Notes under the pieces: generated by a model | Database searches by the model: none | What the model saw: only the letters and a program-made list of their open reading frames with translations | What the model was told of the DNA's origin: nothing | Translations under genes and position numbers: made by a program | Shown here: positions 1 to 7,707 of the stretch, in pieces | How positions within the stretch are numbered: the first letter of the stretch is position 1 | Layout of the letters: the number at the start of each line of letters is the position of its first letter | Origin: Bacillota bacterium | GTDB taxonomy: Bacteria > Bacillota > Clostridia > Oscillospirales > Ruminococcaceae | Reading direction: 5' to 3' | DNA length: 64,000 nucleotides | Assembly: GCA_023460035.1 (NCBI GenBank) | Contig: JAEWRN010000043.1 | Location: forward strand, 163,983-227,982

Positions 1-351
1 CCCCCACACCGGCAGCACGTCTAAGCTCAGCGGCTGGGTACCCAGCGCGCGCACCTCGGCAAGGCCGGTCTCCTCTTTTGCTTCGCGCAGGGCCACCGCA
101 AGAAAATCCGCGTCCCCGTCGTTGTGCCCGCCCGTCCAGCTCCAGCTGCGGTAGATATTGTGGTAGACCATCAGCGTTTTGGTGCGCTGCGGGTTTAAGA
201 TCAGCCCGCTGGCCGTAAAATGTGCAAACGGGTTGTCACGCGTCAGCAGCGGGCTGGCAAACAGGGCACAGTAATCCAGCATGGCCTGCCGGTCTTTTTC
301 TTCCTGCTCACAGCCGGGTACAAATGCCGTTACCTCAACGGGTGCGCTCAT
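1..351 (-). CDS. NUDIX hydrolase, partial (3' end beyond window)
   Basis: The visible 117 codons encode the N-terminal part of a NUDIX-fold pyrophosphohydrolase, an enzyme class that hydrolyses nucleoside-diphosphate-linked compounds. The Nudix box is readable: a GGHNDGD turn followed by REAKEETGL, which carries the metal-binding REXXEEXG helix. A conserved W-S-W-T-G-G stretch leads into it. The ATG at 351 overlaps the stop of the upstream HAD gene (ATGA), so the two are translationally coupled in one operon. The substrate cannot be read from the sequence, and the C-terminus lies outside the window. Confidence 0.9.
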   Translation of the reverse strand, partial: MSAPVEVTAFVPGCEQEEKDRQAMLDYCALFASPLLTRDNPFAHFTASGLILNPQRTKTLMVYHNIYRSWSWTGGHNDGDADFLAVALREAKEETGLAEVRALGTQPLSLDVLPVWG

Positions 352-1190
352 TTCAGTTCCCCTTTCAATGCGGCCAAAATGGCTTTTGCCACGCCGGCCT
401 GCTCGTTGGTGGCAGTCACATAGGCTGCCAGCGCCTTGATTTGCTGCTGCGCGTTGCCCATCGCGACCGGCAGCCCCACCGCGCTGAGCATCTCGCGGTC
501 ATTGTCCCCGTCGCCAATTGCCATCACCTGCTCAATGTCAATGCCCAGCTGCCCGCACAGCGCGGCAATTGCGCTGCCCTTGGACGCCACGGGCGAGCCG
601 ATTTCAAGGTTGCGGTCCATCGACGAGGCAACGCTAAACCTGCCGGTGCTCTCCAGCCGGGCACGCAGGGCGGCGCGCTCTGCTTCGTTTTCAAAATAGG
701 GCAGGTTGATCTTGCAGATTTCGCCGGGTTTCTGCCGCAAATACGCCTGCAAATCGTCCACCGGTGTCTCATGCTGCCGCAGGTATTGCAGGTGCTCGGG
801 CTCCATGCCCGTCTTTGCCAGCCGCTCTAAATCGTCTGTCTGGATTAGCATGCGGTCGCACTGGTATACTTCTGGCGTATAGCCCTGTTTTTGCGCCCAG
901 TCCACCACCGGCAGCACATCCTGCACAGGCAGGTACGCGGTGTGCAGCCGCTGGCCACCCGGCACCGCAATCACTTCGGCCCCATTTGCCACAATGGCAT
1001 ACCGAATGCCCGCCGCGCGGTGCACCTCCTCAGGGATACGGCCATAAATGCGGCCGGTTGCCGGCACGATCAGCACCCCCGCCCCTGCCGCTTGCACAAT
1101 GGCGTCAAGGTTTTCTGCCGATACCGTGTGGTGGTCATCATTCAACAACGTACCGTCAAGGTCAATACAAATCATGCGTACCTGTGTCAT
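348..1190 (-). CDS. Cof-type HAD-IIB phosphatase
   Basis: A 280-aa cytoplasmic haloacid-dehalogenase-superfamily phosphatase of the Cof/YidA type, which typically removes phosphate from sugar phosphates or flavin intermediates. Motif I is DLDGTLLND near the N-terminus, with the nucleophile and acid/base aspartates. Motif II is the threonine in VPATGR, motif III the lysine in ASKGSA, and motif IV is GDGDNDREML. The insertion between motifs II and III is the size of a C2 cap, which fits HAD-IIB. It is the first gene of a unit with the NUDIX gene and has its own promoter 80 nt upstream. Length is normal. The specific substrate is unknown. Confidence 0.93.
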   Translation of the reverse strand: MTQVRMICIDLDGTLLNDDHHTVSAENLDAIVQAAGAGVLIVPATGRIYGRIPEEVHRAAGIRYAIVANGAEVIAVPGGQRLHTAYLPVQDVLPVVDWAQKQGYTPEVYQCDRMLIQTDDLERLAKTGMEPEHLQYLRQHETPVDDLQAYLRQKPGEICKINLPYFENEAERAALRARLESTGRFSVASSMDRNLEIGSPVASKGSAIAALCGQLGIDIEQVMAIGDGDNDREMLSAVGLPVAMGNAQQQIKALAAYVTATNEQAGVAKAILAALKGELK

Positions 1191-1269
1191 TGCGTCGCTC
1201 GCTTTCCCTTTTGCCTGCCCGCTGGGGCACTTTATTTTTGTTCTATTCGCCTTATTATATTACCTTATT

Positions 1270-1298
1270 ATTATAACGGCTTGTGGCGTGGTTGAAAA
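1270..1298 (-). promoter_or_regulatory. Sigma-A promoter for the HAD-NUDIX operon
   Basis: On the minus strand TTTTCA (1298-1293) and a perfect TATAAT (1275-1270) are separated by 17 nt, about 80 nt upstream of the HAD start. The -35 matches the consensus at four of six positions. Confidence 0.6.
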
Positions 1299-1329
1299 GA
1301 CAAAAAGGGGGCATCCCCGCTTGCCACAC

Positions 1330-1355
1330 AAAAAAAACAGGCGCTGCCGCGCCTG
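1330..1355 (-). terminator. Intrinsic terminator of the rpiR-type gene
   Basis: A perfect 7-bp stem (CAGGCGC / GCGCCTG) with a 4-nt loop is followed on the minus strand by a run of about eight T. It lies 44 nt after the regulator stop codon. Confidence 0.85.
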
Positions 1356-1398
1356 CCCAGTTGTATTTTTATTTGCCAGTTGCCCCACTGCGGGCGGC

Positions 1399-2244
1399 TT
1401 AGCCGATCTGCTGTACGCCCTGCAGCCGCGAAATGCTGTCGCTGTAGTTGCGGCAGGCAAGGCCCGCATATAAAATGTCAACGAGGTTCAACAGCCCCAC
1501 ACGGCTGCTCATTTCGCCGGTAAACAGCGGGGATTCGGCTGTGGCCGCATACAGGCAGCAGTCGGCAAGGCCCGCAAGGGGTGAAGCCGAAAAGCGGGTG
1601 AGCACTAAAATTGTAGCCCCCCCTGCCTGCAGCGAATGCGCGATGTCCAGCATTTCGGGCGTGGTGCCTGACGCGCTGAAAACGACCCCCACATCCCCGG
1701 GCCCCATACCGCGGGCCAGCAGCTGCTGGGCATGCTTGTCCTCGTGAAACACAACCGCGCGGCCAAGGCTTAAAAAGCGCAGGCAGGCACTTTCGGCAAT
1801 ACCGGCCATTTCGCCCACGCCAAACACGCCAATCGTGCGGGCCGTGCCCAGACGGTCAAGGCTGGTGCGCAACACACCGGGGTCAATCAGCCGCATGGTG
1901 TCTTCAATCATCGCGGCATTTTTGGCCGTCACCTTTGCCGCCAGCACCTCGGCCGTGTCGCCCGGCTGCAGCTCGGTATCATCCTGGCGCTGTGCGTGGC
2001 CGCGCACCGCCAGCTCGTATTGCAGGGTGCGGCGAAACTCTTTATAGCCGTCGAAGCCCAGGCGATGACACATTCGCACAATTGTGGAAGGCGAAGAGAA
2101 CGTGCGCTGCGCCAACAGATGAATGGAAAGGTCGGCAGCCTCCTCGGGCTGTTCACGGACAAAGCGCACCACACCGGCTTCCGCGGCGCTCATCTGTGCA
2201 CCACGCTCACCATACTCGCTCAGTCGTACAAGAACACTTTTCAT
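1399..2244 (-). CDS. MurR/RpiR family transcriptional regulator (HTH + SIS)
   Basis: A 281-aa DNA-binding regulator. The first ~75 residues form the RpiR-type helix-turn-helix (FSSPSTIVRMCHRLGFDGY), and the remainder is a SIS domain that binds phosphosugars (VFSASGTTPEMLDIA carries the Ser-rich phosphosugar loop). Family members control sugar or amino-sugar catabolism in response to the bound metabolite. The ATG at 2244 was chosen because AAAGGTGGG lies 7 nt upstream; a longer frame to 2283 has no such site. No sugar operon is adjacent, so the regulon may be elsewhere. A promoter-proximal hairpin (2346-2378) sits in its leader. Confidence 0.9.
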   Translation of the reverse strand: MKSVLVRLSEYGERGAQMSAAEAGVVRFVREQPEEAADLSIHLLAQRTFSSPSTIVRMCHRLGFDGYKEFRRTLQYELAVRGHAQRQDDTELQPGDTAEVLAAKVTAKNAAMIEDTMRLIDPGVLRTSLDRLGTARTIGVFGVGEMAGIAESACLRFLSLGRAVVFHEDKHAQQLLARGMGPGDVGVVFSASGTTPEMLDIAHSLQAGGATILVLTRFSASPLAGLADCCLYAATAESPLFTGEMSSRVGLLNLVDILYAGLACRNYSDSISRLQGVQQIG

Positions 2245-2342
2245 ACTGTTTCCCACCTTTGTGCATGGCCCCTTGCACCGCATACCCTACTCTGTACCGC
2301 GGTATTCTGGCTAACCTGCTGTTTATGTTCCATCAAAAAACC

Positions 2343-2378
2343 AAAAAAGGTGAGAGGCCCCGGGGGCCCCTCACCTTT
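2343..2378 (-). terminator. Terminator-like hairpin in the rpiR leader (possible attenuator)
   Basis: A GC-rich stem of about 16 bp with a single mismatch (AAAGGTGAG...CTCACCTTT) is followed on the minus strand by TTTTTTGGTTTTTTG. It begins roughly 15 nt after the start predicted from the promoter at 2400-2428, so most transcripts would stop before reaching the regulator gene unless the hairpin is bypassed. Confidence 0.7.
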
Positions 2379-2399
2379 GAGTAGACTTTGATTGACGTT

Positions 2400-2428
2400 A
2401 GTATAGCGCAACGCGCAGTGTTTGTAAA
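2400..2428 (-). promoter_or_regulatory. Strong sigma-A promoter upstream of the rpiR-type gene
   Basis: TTTACA (2428-2423) and TATACT (2405-2400) with a 17-nt spacer on the minus strand; each differs from consensus at one position. It points at the regulator gene through the hairpin at 2346-2378. Confidence 0.75.
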
Positions 2429-2720
2429 GTGGCAATCCTGCATAAAATTTGGGTTGTTGGGCCGTGGTTCTTTGTTTCAGGCGTTGAAAAAAGGCATTTT
2501 GGGGCGTTTTTTGCCCCCACTTTTGCAGTTTTGGTGCCGGCGGCGGCAAGCCCTGCACGTTTTTCGAGCCATCCATATTTTCCCTTTTTCCGACTTTTTT
2601 TACAAACTGTCGGTTGTTTTTTAACCTGCTTCGGTGTAAAATAGATTGAATTAAGCATCTTGCTTTTCTACAAAAAATATTTCGTTTTTTTGTAAGATTT
2701 TACAGGGCGAGGGTACCATA
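2429..2720. other. Intergenic region between divergent rpiR and the activase operon
   Basis: No credible gene is seen. A possible plus-strand promoter for the activase operon is TTGTTT (2614-2619), 17 nt, TAAAAT (2637-2642). A GGGCGAGGG Shine-Dalgarno lies before the TTG start at 2721. Confidence 0.4.
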
Positions 2721-5618
2721 TTGAAAATAGGTCTTGATATTGGCTCTACCACAATTAAATGCGTCGTGCTGGATGGGGACAAAATTGTCTACCAGTCTTA
2801 CGAGCGCCATTACTCGCATATTGTCAGCAAGGCCGCCGAGGTTTTGCACCGGGTTGAAAGCGAAGTGACCGGCCGCCACGCGGTGCTGGCCATTTCGGGT
2901 TCGGCCGGCATGGGGCTTGCCGCAGCCTGCAAGCTGCCGTTTGTGCAGGAGGTATTTGCCACCCGCGTTGCGGCAAACCGCCTTGCCCCCGGCACCGACG
3001 TGGTGATTGAACTGGGCGGCGAGGACGCGAAAATTTTGTTCCTCACCGGCGGTATGGACGTGCGGATGAACGGCAGCTGCGCGGGCGGCACCGGGGCATT
3101 CATCGACCAGATGGCCACCCTGCTGAAAATGACGCCGGAAGAGATGAACAACGCCGCCGTGCACAGCGACAAGCTGTACACGATTGCTTCGCGCTGCGGC
3201 GTGTTTGCCAAAAGCGACGTGCAGCCGCTGCTGAACCAGGGTGCCCGCAAAGAGGACATTGCCGCCTCTATTTTTGCGGCGGTCGTCAACCAGACCATTG
3301 GCGGGCTGGCGCAGGGGCGCCCCATTGAGGGCAGCGTGATGTACCTTGGCGGGCCCATTACCTTTTTGTCAAAGCTGAAAGCCAGCTTTGACGACGCGCT
3401 GGGCCTGACGGGCCGTCTGCCCGAAAATTCGCTGTATTATGTGGCGCTGGGCGCCGCGTTTTACTCCGACGAGGCGTTTGACCTTGAGGACGTGATCGAA
3501 AGCCTGAAAAACTATTCGGTGACGGCGGACTATGCCACCGGCGAAGCGCTGTTTCACAATAAAGAGGAATACGACGCCTTTGCCGCCCGCCACGCCAAAG
3601 CCGCGGTGCCACGCGCATCGCTGGCAGACGCCGCCGGCCCGGTGCACGTGGGCATCGACGCGGGCTCTACCACCTTAAAGGTGGCGGTGATTGACGAGGA
3701 CGGCCGGCTGCTGTACACCAGCTACCAGTCAAACAGCGGCAACCCGGTGCCTATTTTGCGGGGCGTGCTGCTGGACCTGTACGCGCAAAAGCCCGGCTTG
3801 CAGATTGCCTCCGCCACCGCCACCGGCTATGGCGAAGAGATTGTAAAAAATGCCTTTGCGCTGGATTCCGGCGTGGTGGAGACCGTTGCCCACTTTACCG
3901 CTGCCCAGCACTTTATGCCGGATGTGGATTTTGTCATCGACATCGGCGGGCAGGACATGAAATGCTTTAAAGTCGAGCACGGCGCCATCAGCGACATTTA
4001 CCTCAACGAGGCCTGCTCGTCGGGCTGCGGCAGCTTTTTGCAGACCTTTGCCAACGCGCTGGGCTACGAAGTGCCCGAGTTTGCAAAGCTGGGCCTATTT
4101 GCCGACCGCCCCGCCGACCTTGGCAGCCGCTGCACCGTGTTTATGAACTCCAGCGTCAAGCAGGCGCAAAAGGACGGCGCGTCGATTGAAAATATCTCGG
4201 CCGGGCTTTCGGTCAGCGTGGTCAAAAACGCATTGTACAAGGTGATTCGCGCCTCTTCGCCCGAAGAGCTGGGCCGCCACATCGTGGTGCAGGGCGGCAC
4301 CTTTTACAACGAGGCTGTACTGCGTGCCTTTGAAAAAGAAATGGGCGTCGAGGTGATTCGCCCCGACATCGCAGGCCTGATGGGCGCCTTTGGCGCGGCG
4401 CTGGTGGGCAAAAGCAAAGCTGCGCGGGGTGCTGCCAGCCATATCCTCACCGCCGAGGCACTGCAAAACTTTAAGCACGAGGTGCGCTCGGTCGTCTGCA
4501 AAGGCTGCGGCAACCACTGCCAGCTGACGGTCAACCAGTTTGACGGCGGGCGTCGGTTTATCTCCGGCAACCGGTGCGAAACCCCCATCGTTGGCAAAAA
4601 AACCGGCGAGGGGCTGAATATGTTTGCCTATAAGGTAAAGCTGCTGCAAAGCTATAAGCCGGTGCCCGGCCCACGCGGCAAGCTGGGCATCCCGATGGGG
4701 CTGAACCTGTACGAGCTGCTGCCGTTCTGGCACACCTTCTTTACCCGGCTGGGCTTTGAGGTCGTAACCAGCGGTGTTTCCAGCCGGGCGCTGTACCTTG
4801 CCGGGCAGGCGTCGATCCCGTCCGACACCGTGTGCTTCCCCGCAAAGCTGGTGCACGGCCATATCCAGCGGCTGTGCGACCGGGACGACATTGACACCAT
4901 TTTTTACCCCTGCCTCACCTATAACCTAGATGAGGGGCTGGGCGACAACCACTATAACTGCCCCGTTGTGGCCTATTACCCCGAGGTTATTGCGGCAAAC
5001 TGCCGCTGCCTTGCGGGCAAAACGCTGATTTACGATTATCTTGGCATTCACCGCCCGAAAGACTTTGCGGCAAAAATGCCGCAGGTTTTGGCCAAATACT
5101 TCACCGGCATCACGGCCGCCGAAGTAAAGCAAGCCACCGCGGCGGCCTATGCCGAGCAAAACGCGCACATGCAGCGCATCCGCGAAGAGGGTGCGCGGGT
5201 GATTGCGCAGGCCCGGGCCGAGGGCAAACCGATTGTGGTGGTGTCCGGCCGGCCGTACCACCTGGACGCAGAAGTCAACCATGGCATCGACGAGCTGATT
5301 TGCAGCCACGGCGCGGCGCTGGTGAGCGAGGACAGCATTGCCCACCTTGCCGGCAAGCAGCAGGTGGGGGTGCTGAACCAGTGGACCTACCACAGCCGGC
5401 TGTATGCCGCGGCGGAATACGTCACCACCCAACCGGATATGAACTTAGTACAGCTGGTCAGCTTTGGCTGCGGTGTCGACGCCATCACGACCGACGAAGT
5501 GAAGGCCATTTTGCAGGAAAAGGGCAAGATTTACACCCAAATCAAAATTGACGAAATCACGAACCTTGGTGCGGTCAACATCCGCCTGCGCAGCCTGTTT
5601 GCTGCCATCGGCCGTTAA
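2721..5618 (+). CDS. Acyl-CoA dehydratase activase-like protein (two ASKHA domains + DUF2229)
   Basis: A 965-aa protein of the BadF/BadG/BcrA/BcrD ATPase group. These ASKHA-fold, [4Fe-4S] homodimeric activators inject an electron into 2-hydroxyacyl-CoA dehydratases at the cost of ATP. The first ASKHA domain starts at residue 1 with GLDIGSTTIK and carries the cluster-type cysteines in NGSCAGGTGAF and SRCGVFAKSDV. A second copy starts near residue 310 (GIDAGSTTLKVAV) with ACSSGCGSF and SRCTVFMNSS. A CKGCGNHC cysteine cluster and a DUF2229 region fill the C-terminal ~350 residues. The start is TTG, with GGGCGAGGG upstream. The dehydratase-like partner follows 35 nt downstream. In many Clostridia these parts belong to one very long polypeptide; here it is split. 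The natural substrate is not known. Confidence 0.88.
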   Translation: MKIGLDIGSTTIKCVVLDGDKIVYQSYERHYSHIVSKAAEVLHRVESEVTGRHAVLAISGSAGMGLAAACKLPFVQEVFATRVAANRLAPGTDVVIELGGEDAKILFLTGGMDVRMNGSCAGGTGAFIDQMATLLKMTPEEMNNAAVHSDKLYTIASRCGVFAKSDVQPLLNQGARKEDIAASIFAAVVNQTIGGLAQGRPIEGSVMYLGGPITFLSKLKASFDDALGLTGRLPENSLYYVALGAAFYSDEAFDLEDVIESLKNYSVTADYATGEALFHNKEEYDAFAARHAKAAVPRASLADAAGPVHVGIDAGSTTLKVAVIDEDGRLLYTSYQSNSGNPVPILRGVLLDLYAQKPGLQIASATATGYGEEIVKNAFALDSGVVETVAHFTAAQHFMPDVDFVIDIGGQDMKCFKVEHGAISDIYLNEACSSGCGSFLQTFANALGYEVPEFAKLGLFADRPADLGSRCTVFMNSSVKQAQKDGASIENISAGLSVSVVKNALYKVIRASSPEELGRHIVVQGGTFYNEAVLRAFEKEMGVEVIRPDIAGLMGAFGAALVGKSKAARGAASHILTAEALQNFKHEVRSVVCKGCGNHCQLTVNQFDGGRRFISGNRCETPIVGKKTGEGLNMFAYKVKLLQSYKPVPGPRGKLGIPMGLNLYELLPFWHTFFTRLGFEVVTSGVSSRALYLAGQASIPSDTVCFPAKLVHGHIQRLCDRDDIDTIFYPCLTYNLDEGLGDNHYNCPVVAYYPEVIAANCRCLAGKTLIYDYLGIHRPKDFAAKMPQVLAKYFTGITAAEVKQATAAAYAEQNAHMQRIREEGARVIAQARAEGKPIVVVSGRPYHLDAEVNHGIDELICSHGAALVSEDSIAHLAGKQQVGVLNQWTYHSRLYAAAEYVTTQPDMNLVQLVSFGCGVDAITTDEVKAILQEKGKIYTQIKIDEITNLGAVNIRLRSLFAAIGR

Positions 5619-5652
5619 GGCCGGCACAGCGTATTGGAAAGGAGCTTTGTCC

Positions 5653-7020
5653 ATGTCTCACGCTGAAACCCCCGTTTCGCCCCGTTTGGAATACCCCAAA
5701 TTTACCGAGGAGATGCGGGCGACCCACAAAATATTAATCCCCCAAATGCTGCCCATCCACTTTGCACTGATGGAGCGCATTCTGCGGCTGAACGGCTACA
5801 ATGTAGAGGTGCTGTCGAACGACGGCCCCTCCGTGGTGCAGACCGGCCTGAAATACGTGCACAACGACACCTGTTACCCCGCCCTGCTGGTGATTGGGCA
5901 GATGATTGACGCCTTAAACAGCGGCAAATACGACCTTGACCACACGGCCCTGCTGATTACCCAGACCGGCGGCGGCTGCCGTGCTTCCAACTACATTCAC
6001 CTGCTGCGCAAAGCGCTGAAAAAGGCGGGCTACGGGTATATCCCGGTGCTGTCGCTCAACTTTTCGGGACTGGAAAAGGACAGCGGGCTGAAATTCACGC
6101 TGCCCATGGCGCGCGAGCTGATTAGCGCCGTGTTTTACGGCGACGAGCTGATGCTGCTGGCAAACCAGCAGCGCCCGTATGAGACCCGCCCCGGCGAAAC
6201 CGACCGTCTGGTGGCCCAATGGGTGGACGAATTGCTGGAGCAGTTTGCCAGTGGTCACGGCTATGCCAAGCGGGAGATGACCCGCAACTTCAACGCCATT
6301 GCCGAAAGCTTTGCGCAGATACCCGTCGTGCGCACCGCCCGCGTAAAGGTGGGGGTCGTGGGCGAAATTTATATCAAATACTCGCCGTTGGGCAATAATC
6401 AGCTGGAACAGTTTTTGGCCAAAGAGGGCTGCGAAGTCAATGTGCCCGGCCTGCTGGGCTTTGTGCTGTACTGTGTGGCAAACGGCACCGAAACCATTCA
6501 GCTGTACGGCGGCCACGCGGTGGAAAAGCTTGTGTACGAGCAGCTGCTAAAGTATTTTGCCACGCGGGAACGGCTGATGATTGACGCGATTGCCAAATGC
6601 CCCGCGCTGAAGCCCCCGGTGCTGTTTTCTGAAACGATGGCCGGTGCCGACGGCATGATAGGCTATGGCAACAAGATGGGCGAGGGCTGGCTGCTGACCG
6701 CCGAAATGATGGAGCTGCAGCAGCACGGTGTGGACAACATCATTTGCGCCCAGCCGTTTGGCTGCCTGCCAAACCACATTTGCGGCAAAGGCATGATGAG
6801 CAAAATTCGTGCCGTTTACCCCGACGCCAATATTGTGGCCATTGACTATGACCCCAGCGCCACCCGCGTCAACCAGGAAAACCGCATTAAGCTGATGCTG
6901 AGCGTCGCAAAAGAGCGGCTGCTGCCGGTGGATCCCGGTGTCAAGCAGCCGGTGTTTGATGCACAGGTGCAAGACGAGCATTACGCCGCTTTTACAAACC
7001 CGATCACGGCAAACACCTGA
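5653..7020 (+). CDS. 2-hydroxyacyl-CoA dehydratase D-component-like protein
   Basis: A 455-aa protein related to the HgdB/FldC-type subunits of 2-hydroxyglutaryl-CoA dehydratases, which bind a [4Fe-4S] cluster and catalyse radical dehydration of acyl-CoA. Conserved cysteines appear in HNDTCYPALLV, QTGGGCRASNY and QPFGCLPNHICGKG. The ATG at 5653 is preceded by AAAGGAG at ideal spacing; the frame is open further upstream but overlaps the activase. It forms an operon with the activase gene and ends in a strong terminator. Standalone pairs like this are common in Clostridia without an adjacent acyl-CoA fermentation operon, so the substrate is uncertain. Confidence 0.87.
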   Translation: MSHAETPVSPRLEYPKFTEEMRATHKILIPQMLPIHFALMERILRLNGYNVEVLSNDGPSVVQTGLKYVHNDTCYPALLVIGQMIDALNSGKYDLDHTALLITQTGGGCRASNYIHLLRKALKKAGYGYIPVLSLNFSGLEKDSGLKFTLPMARELISAVFYGDELMLLANQQRPYETRPGETDRLVAQWVDELLEQFASGHGYAKREMTRNFNAIAESFAQIPVVRTARVKVGVVGEIYIKYSPLGNNQLEQFLAKEGCEVNVPGLLGFVLYCVANGTETIQLYGGHAVEKLVYEQLLKYFATRERLMIDAIAKCPALKPPVLFSETMAGADGMIGYGNKMGEGWLLTAEMMELQQHGVDNIICAQPFGCLPNHICGKGMMSKIRAVYPDANIVAIDYDPSATRVNQENRIKLMLSVAKERLLPVDPGVKQPVFDAQVQDEHYAAFTNPITANT

Positions 7021-7046
7021 TTTTTAAAAAGCGCCTCTTAAAACAG

Positions 7047-7094
7047 CACACAGGGCCCCCGGTAAAATCGGGGGCCCTGTGTGTTGTTTTTGCT
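7047..7094 (+). terminator. Terminator of the activase-dehydratase operon
   Basis: A perfect 15-bp stem (CACACAGGGCCCCCG and its complement) with a 7-nt A/T loop is followed by TTGTTTTTGCTTTT, 27 nt after the stop codon at 7020. Confidence 0.93.
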
Positions 7095-7203
7095 TTTGAA
7101 ATACTGTAAGCGCCGGCCTAGCTGGCAACCGGTGTGCAACGCCGCAGCCCGCTTTTTACTGTTTTGCAGGGCAACGCAACATGCTGGCCTTGCCTGCGGC
7201 TTT

Positions 7204-7581
7204 CTATGGCGCTTGTGTGTTTTCGCCCATTTTTGCCTGCTGCAAACAGCCCGCCACCGCTTTGCGCAAAACAGCGTCAGGCAGCGGCCTGCGCAAAAAG
7301 CAGGTCACCCGGTAACGGTAGCCAAACAAGCTGTAATCCTCGTCTGAAATCCACAAAAGCGGCGTATGCGGCGCCTTACTGCGCAGCTGGCGCACCGCCT
7401 CTACCCCGGCCGTGCCGTTGAGCGCCACAATCAGCAGCGCAAAGGGTTTCAATTCCAGCAGGGGCAGCAGGGTTTTTGCGCTGTTGCACTCTGTCAGCTC
7501 TACCTTATACGGAAAAACGGCCGCCAGCCGGCTTTCCCACAAATCTTCTTCTAAAAATGCCGCGCACAACGCAACATTCAC
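7204..7581 (-). CDS. Receiver-like protein without the phosphoacceptor site
   Basis: A 125-aa protein with the strand-helix pattern of a CheY-like receiver domain: FALLIVALNGTAGVEAVRQLRSKAPHTPLLWISDED matches the beta3-alpha3-beta4 region. The position of the phosphorylated aspartate at the end of beta3 is occupied by A/L/N (IVALN), and the conserved lysine near beta5 is an arginine (FLRRPL). It therefore looks like a pseudo-receiver that cannot take part in ordinary phosphotransfer. There is no output domain. It follows the surface-protein gene on the same strand by 126 nt and may belong to the same sensing locus. The start is supported by AAGGAGG about 6 nt upstream. Confidence 0.7.
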   Translation of the reverse strand: MNVALCAAFLEEDLWESRLAAVFPYKVELTECNSAKTLLPLLELKPFALLIVALNGTAGVEAVRQLRSKAPHTPLLWISDEDYSLFGYRYRVTCFLRRPLPDAVLRKAVAGCLQQAKMGENTQAP

Positions 7582-7610
7582 AGCATATCCTCCTTTTTTG
7601 CCTTAAGGTT

Positions 7611-7646
7611 AAAACTACCAGGCCCTTTTGGGGCGCTGGTAGTTTT
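7611..7646 (-). terminator. Hairpin after the surface-protein gene
   Basis: An 11-bp stem (AAAACTACCAG / CTGGTAGTTTT) ends in TTTTAACC on the minus strand, 62 nt after the 7708 stop. It may be a weak or bidirectional terminator between the surface-protein and pseudo-receiver genes. Confidence 0.6.
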
Positions 7647-7707
7647 AATTGGGGCGTTCTGTTTACTAAGAGGGGTTACTGCATCGCCGTAAAACGAGTT
7701 ACCTGCC

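Noticed and set aside
4095..4862. A 255-codon minus-strand frame opposite the activase gene
   Set aside because: Arises from GC-rich third positions of the activase gene; no start signal and no recognisable protein features.
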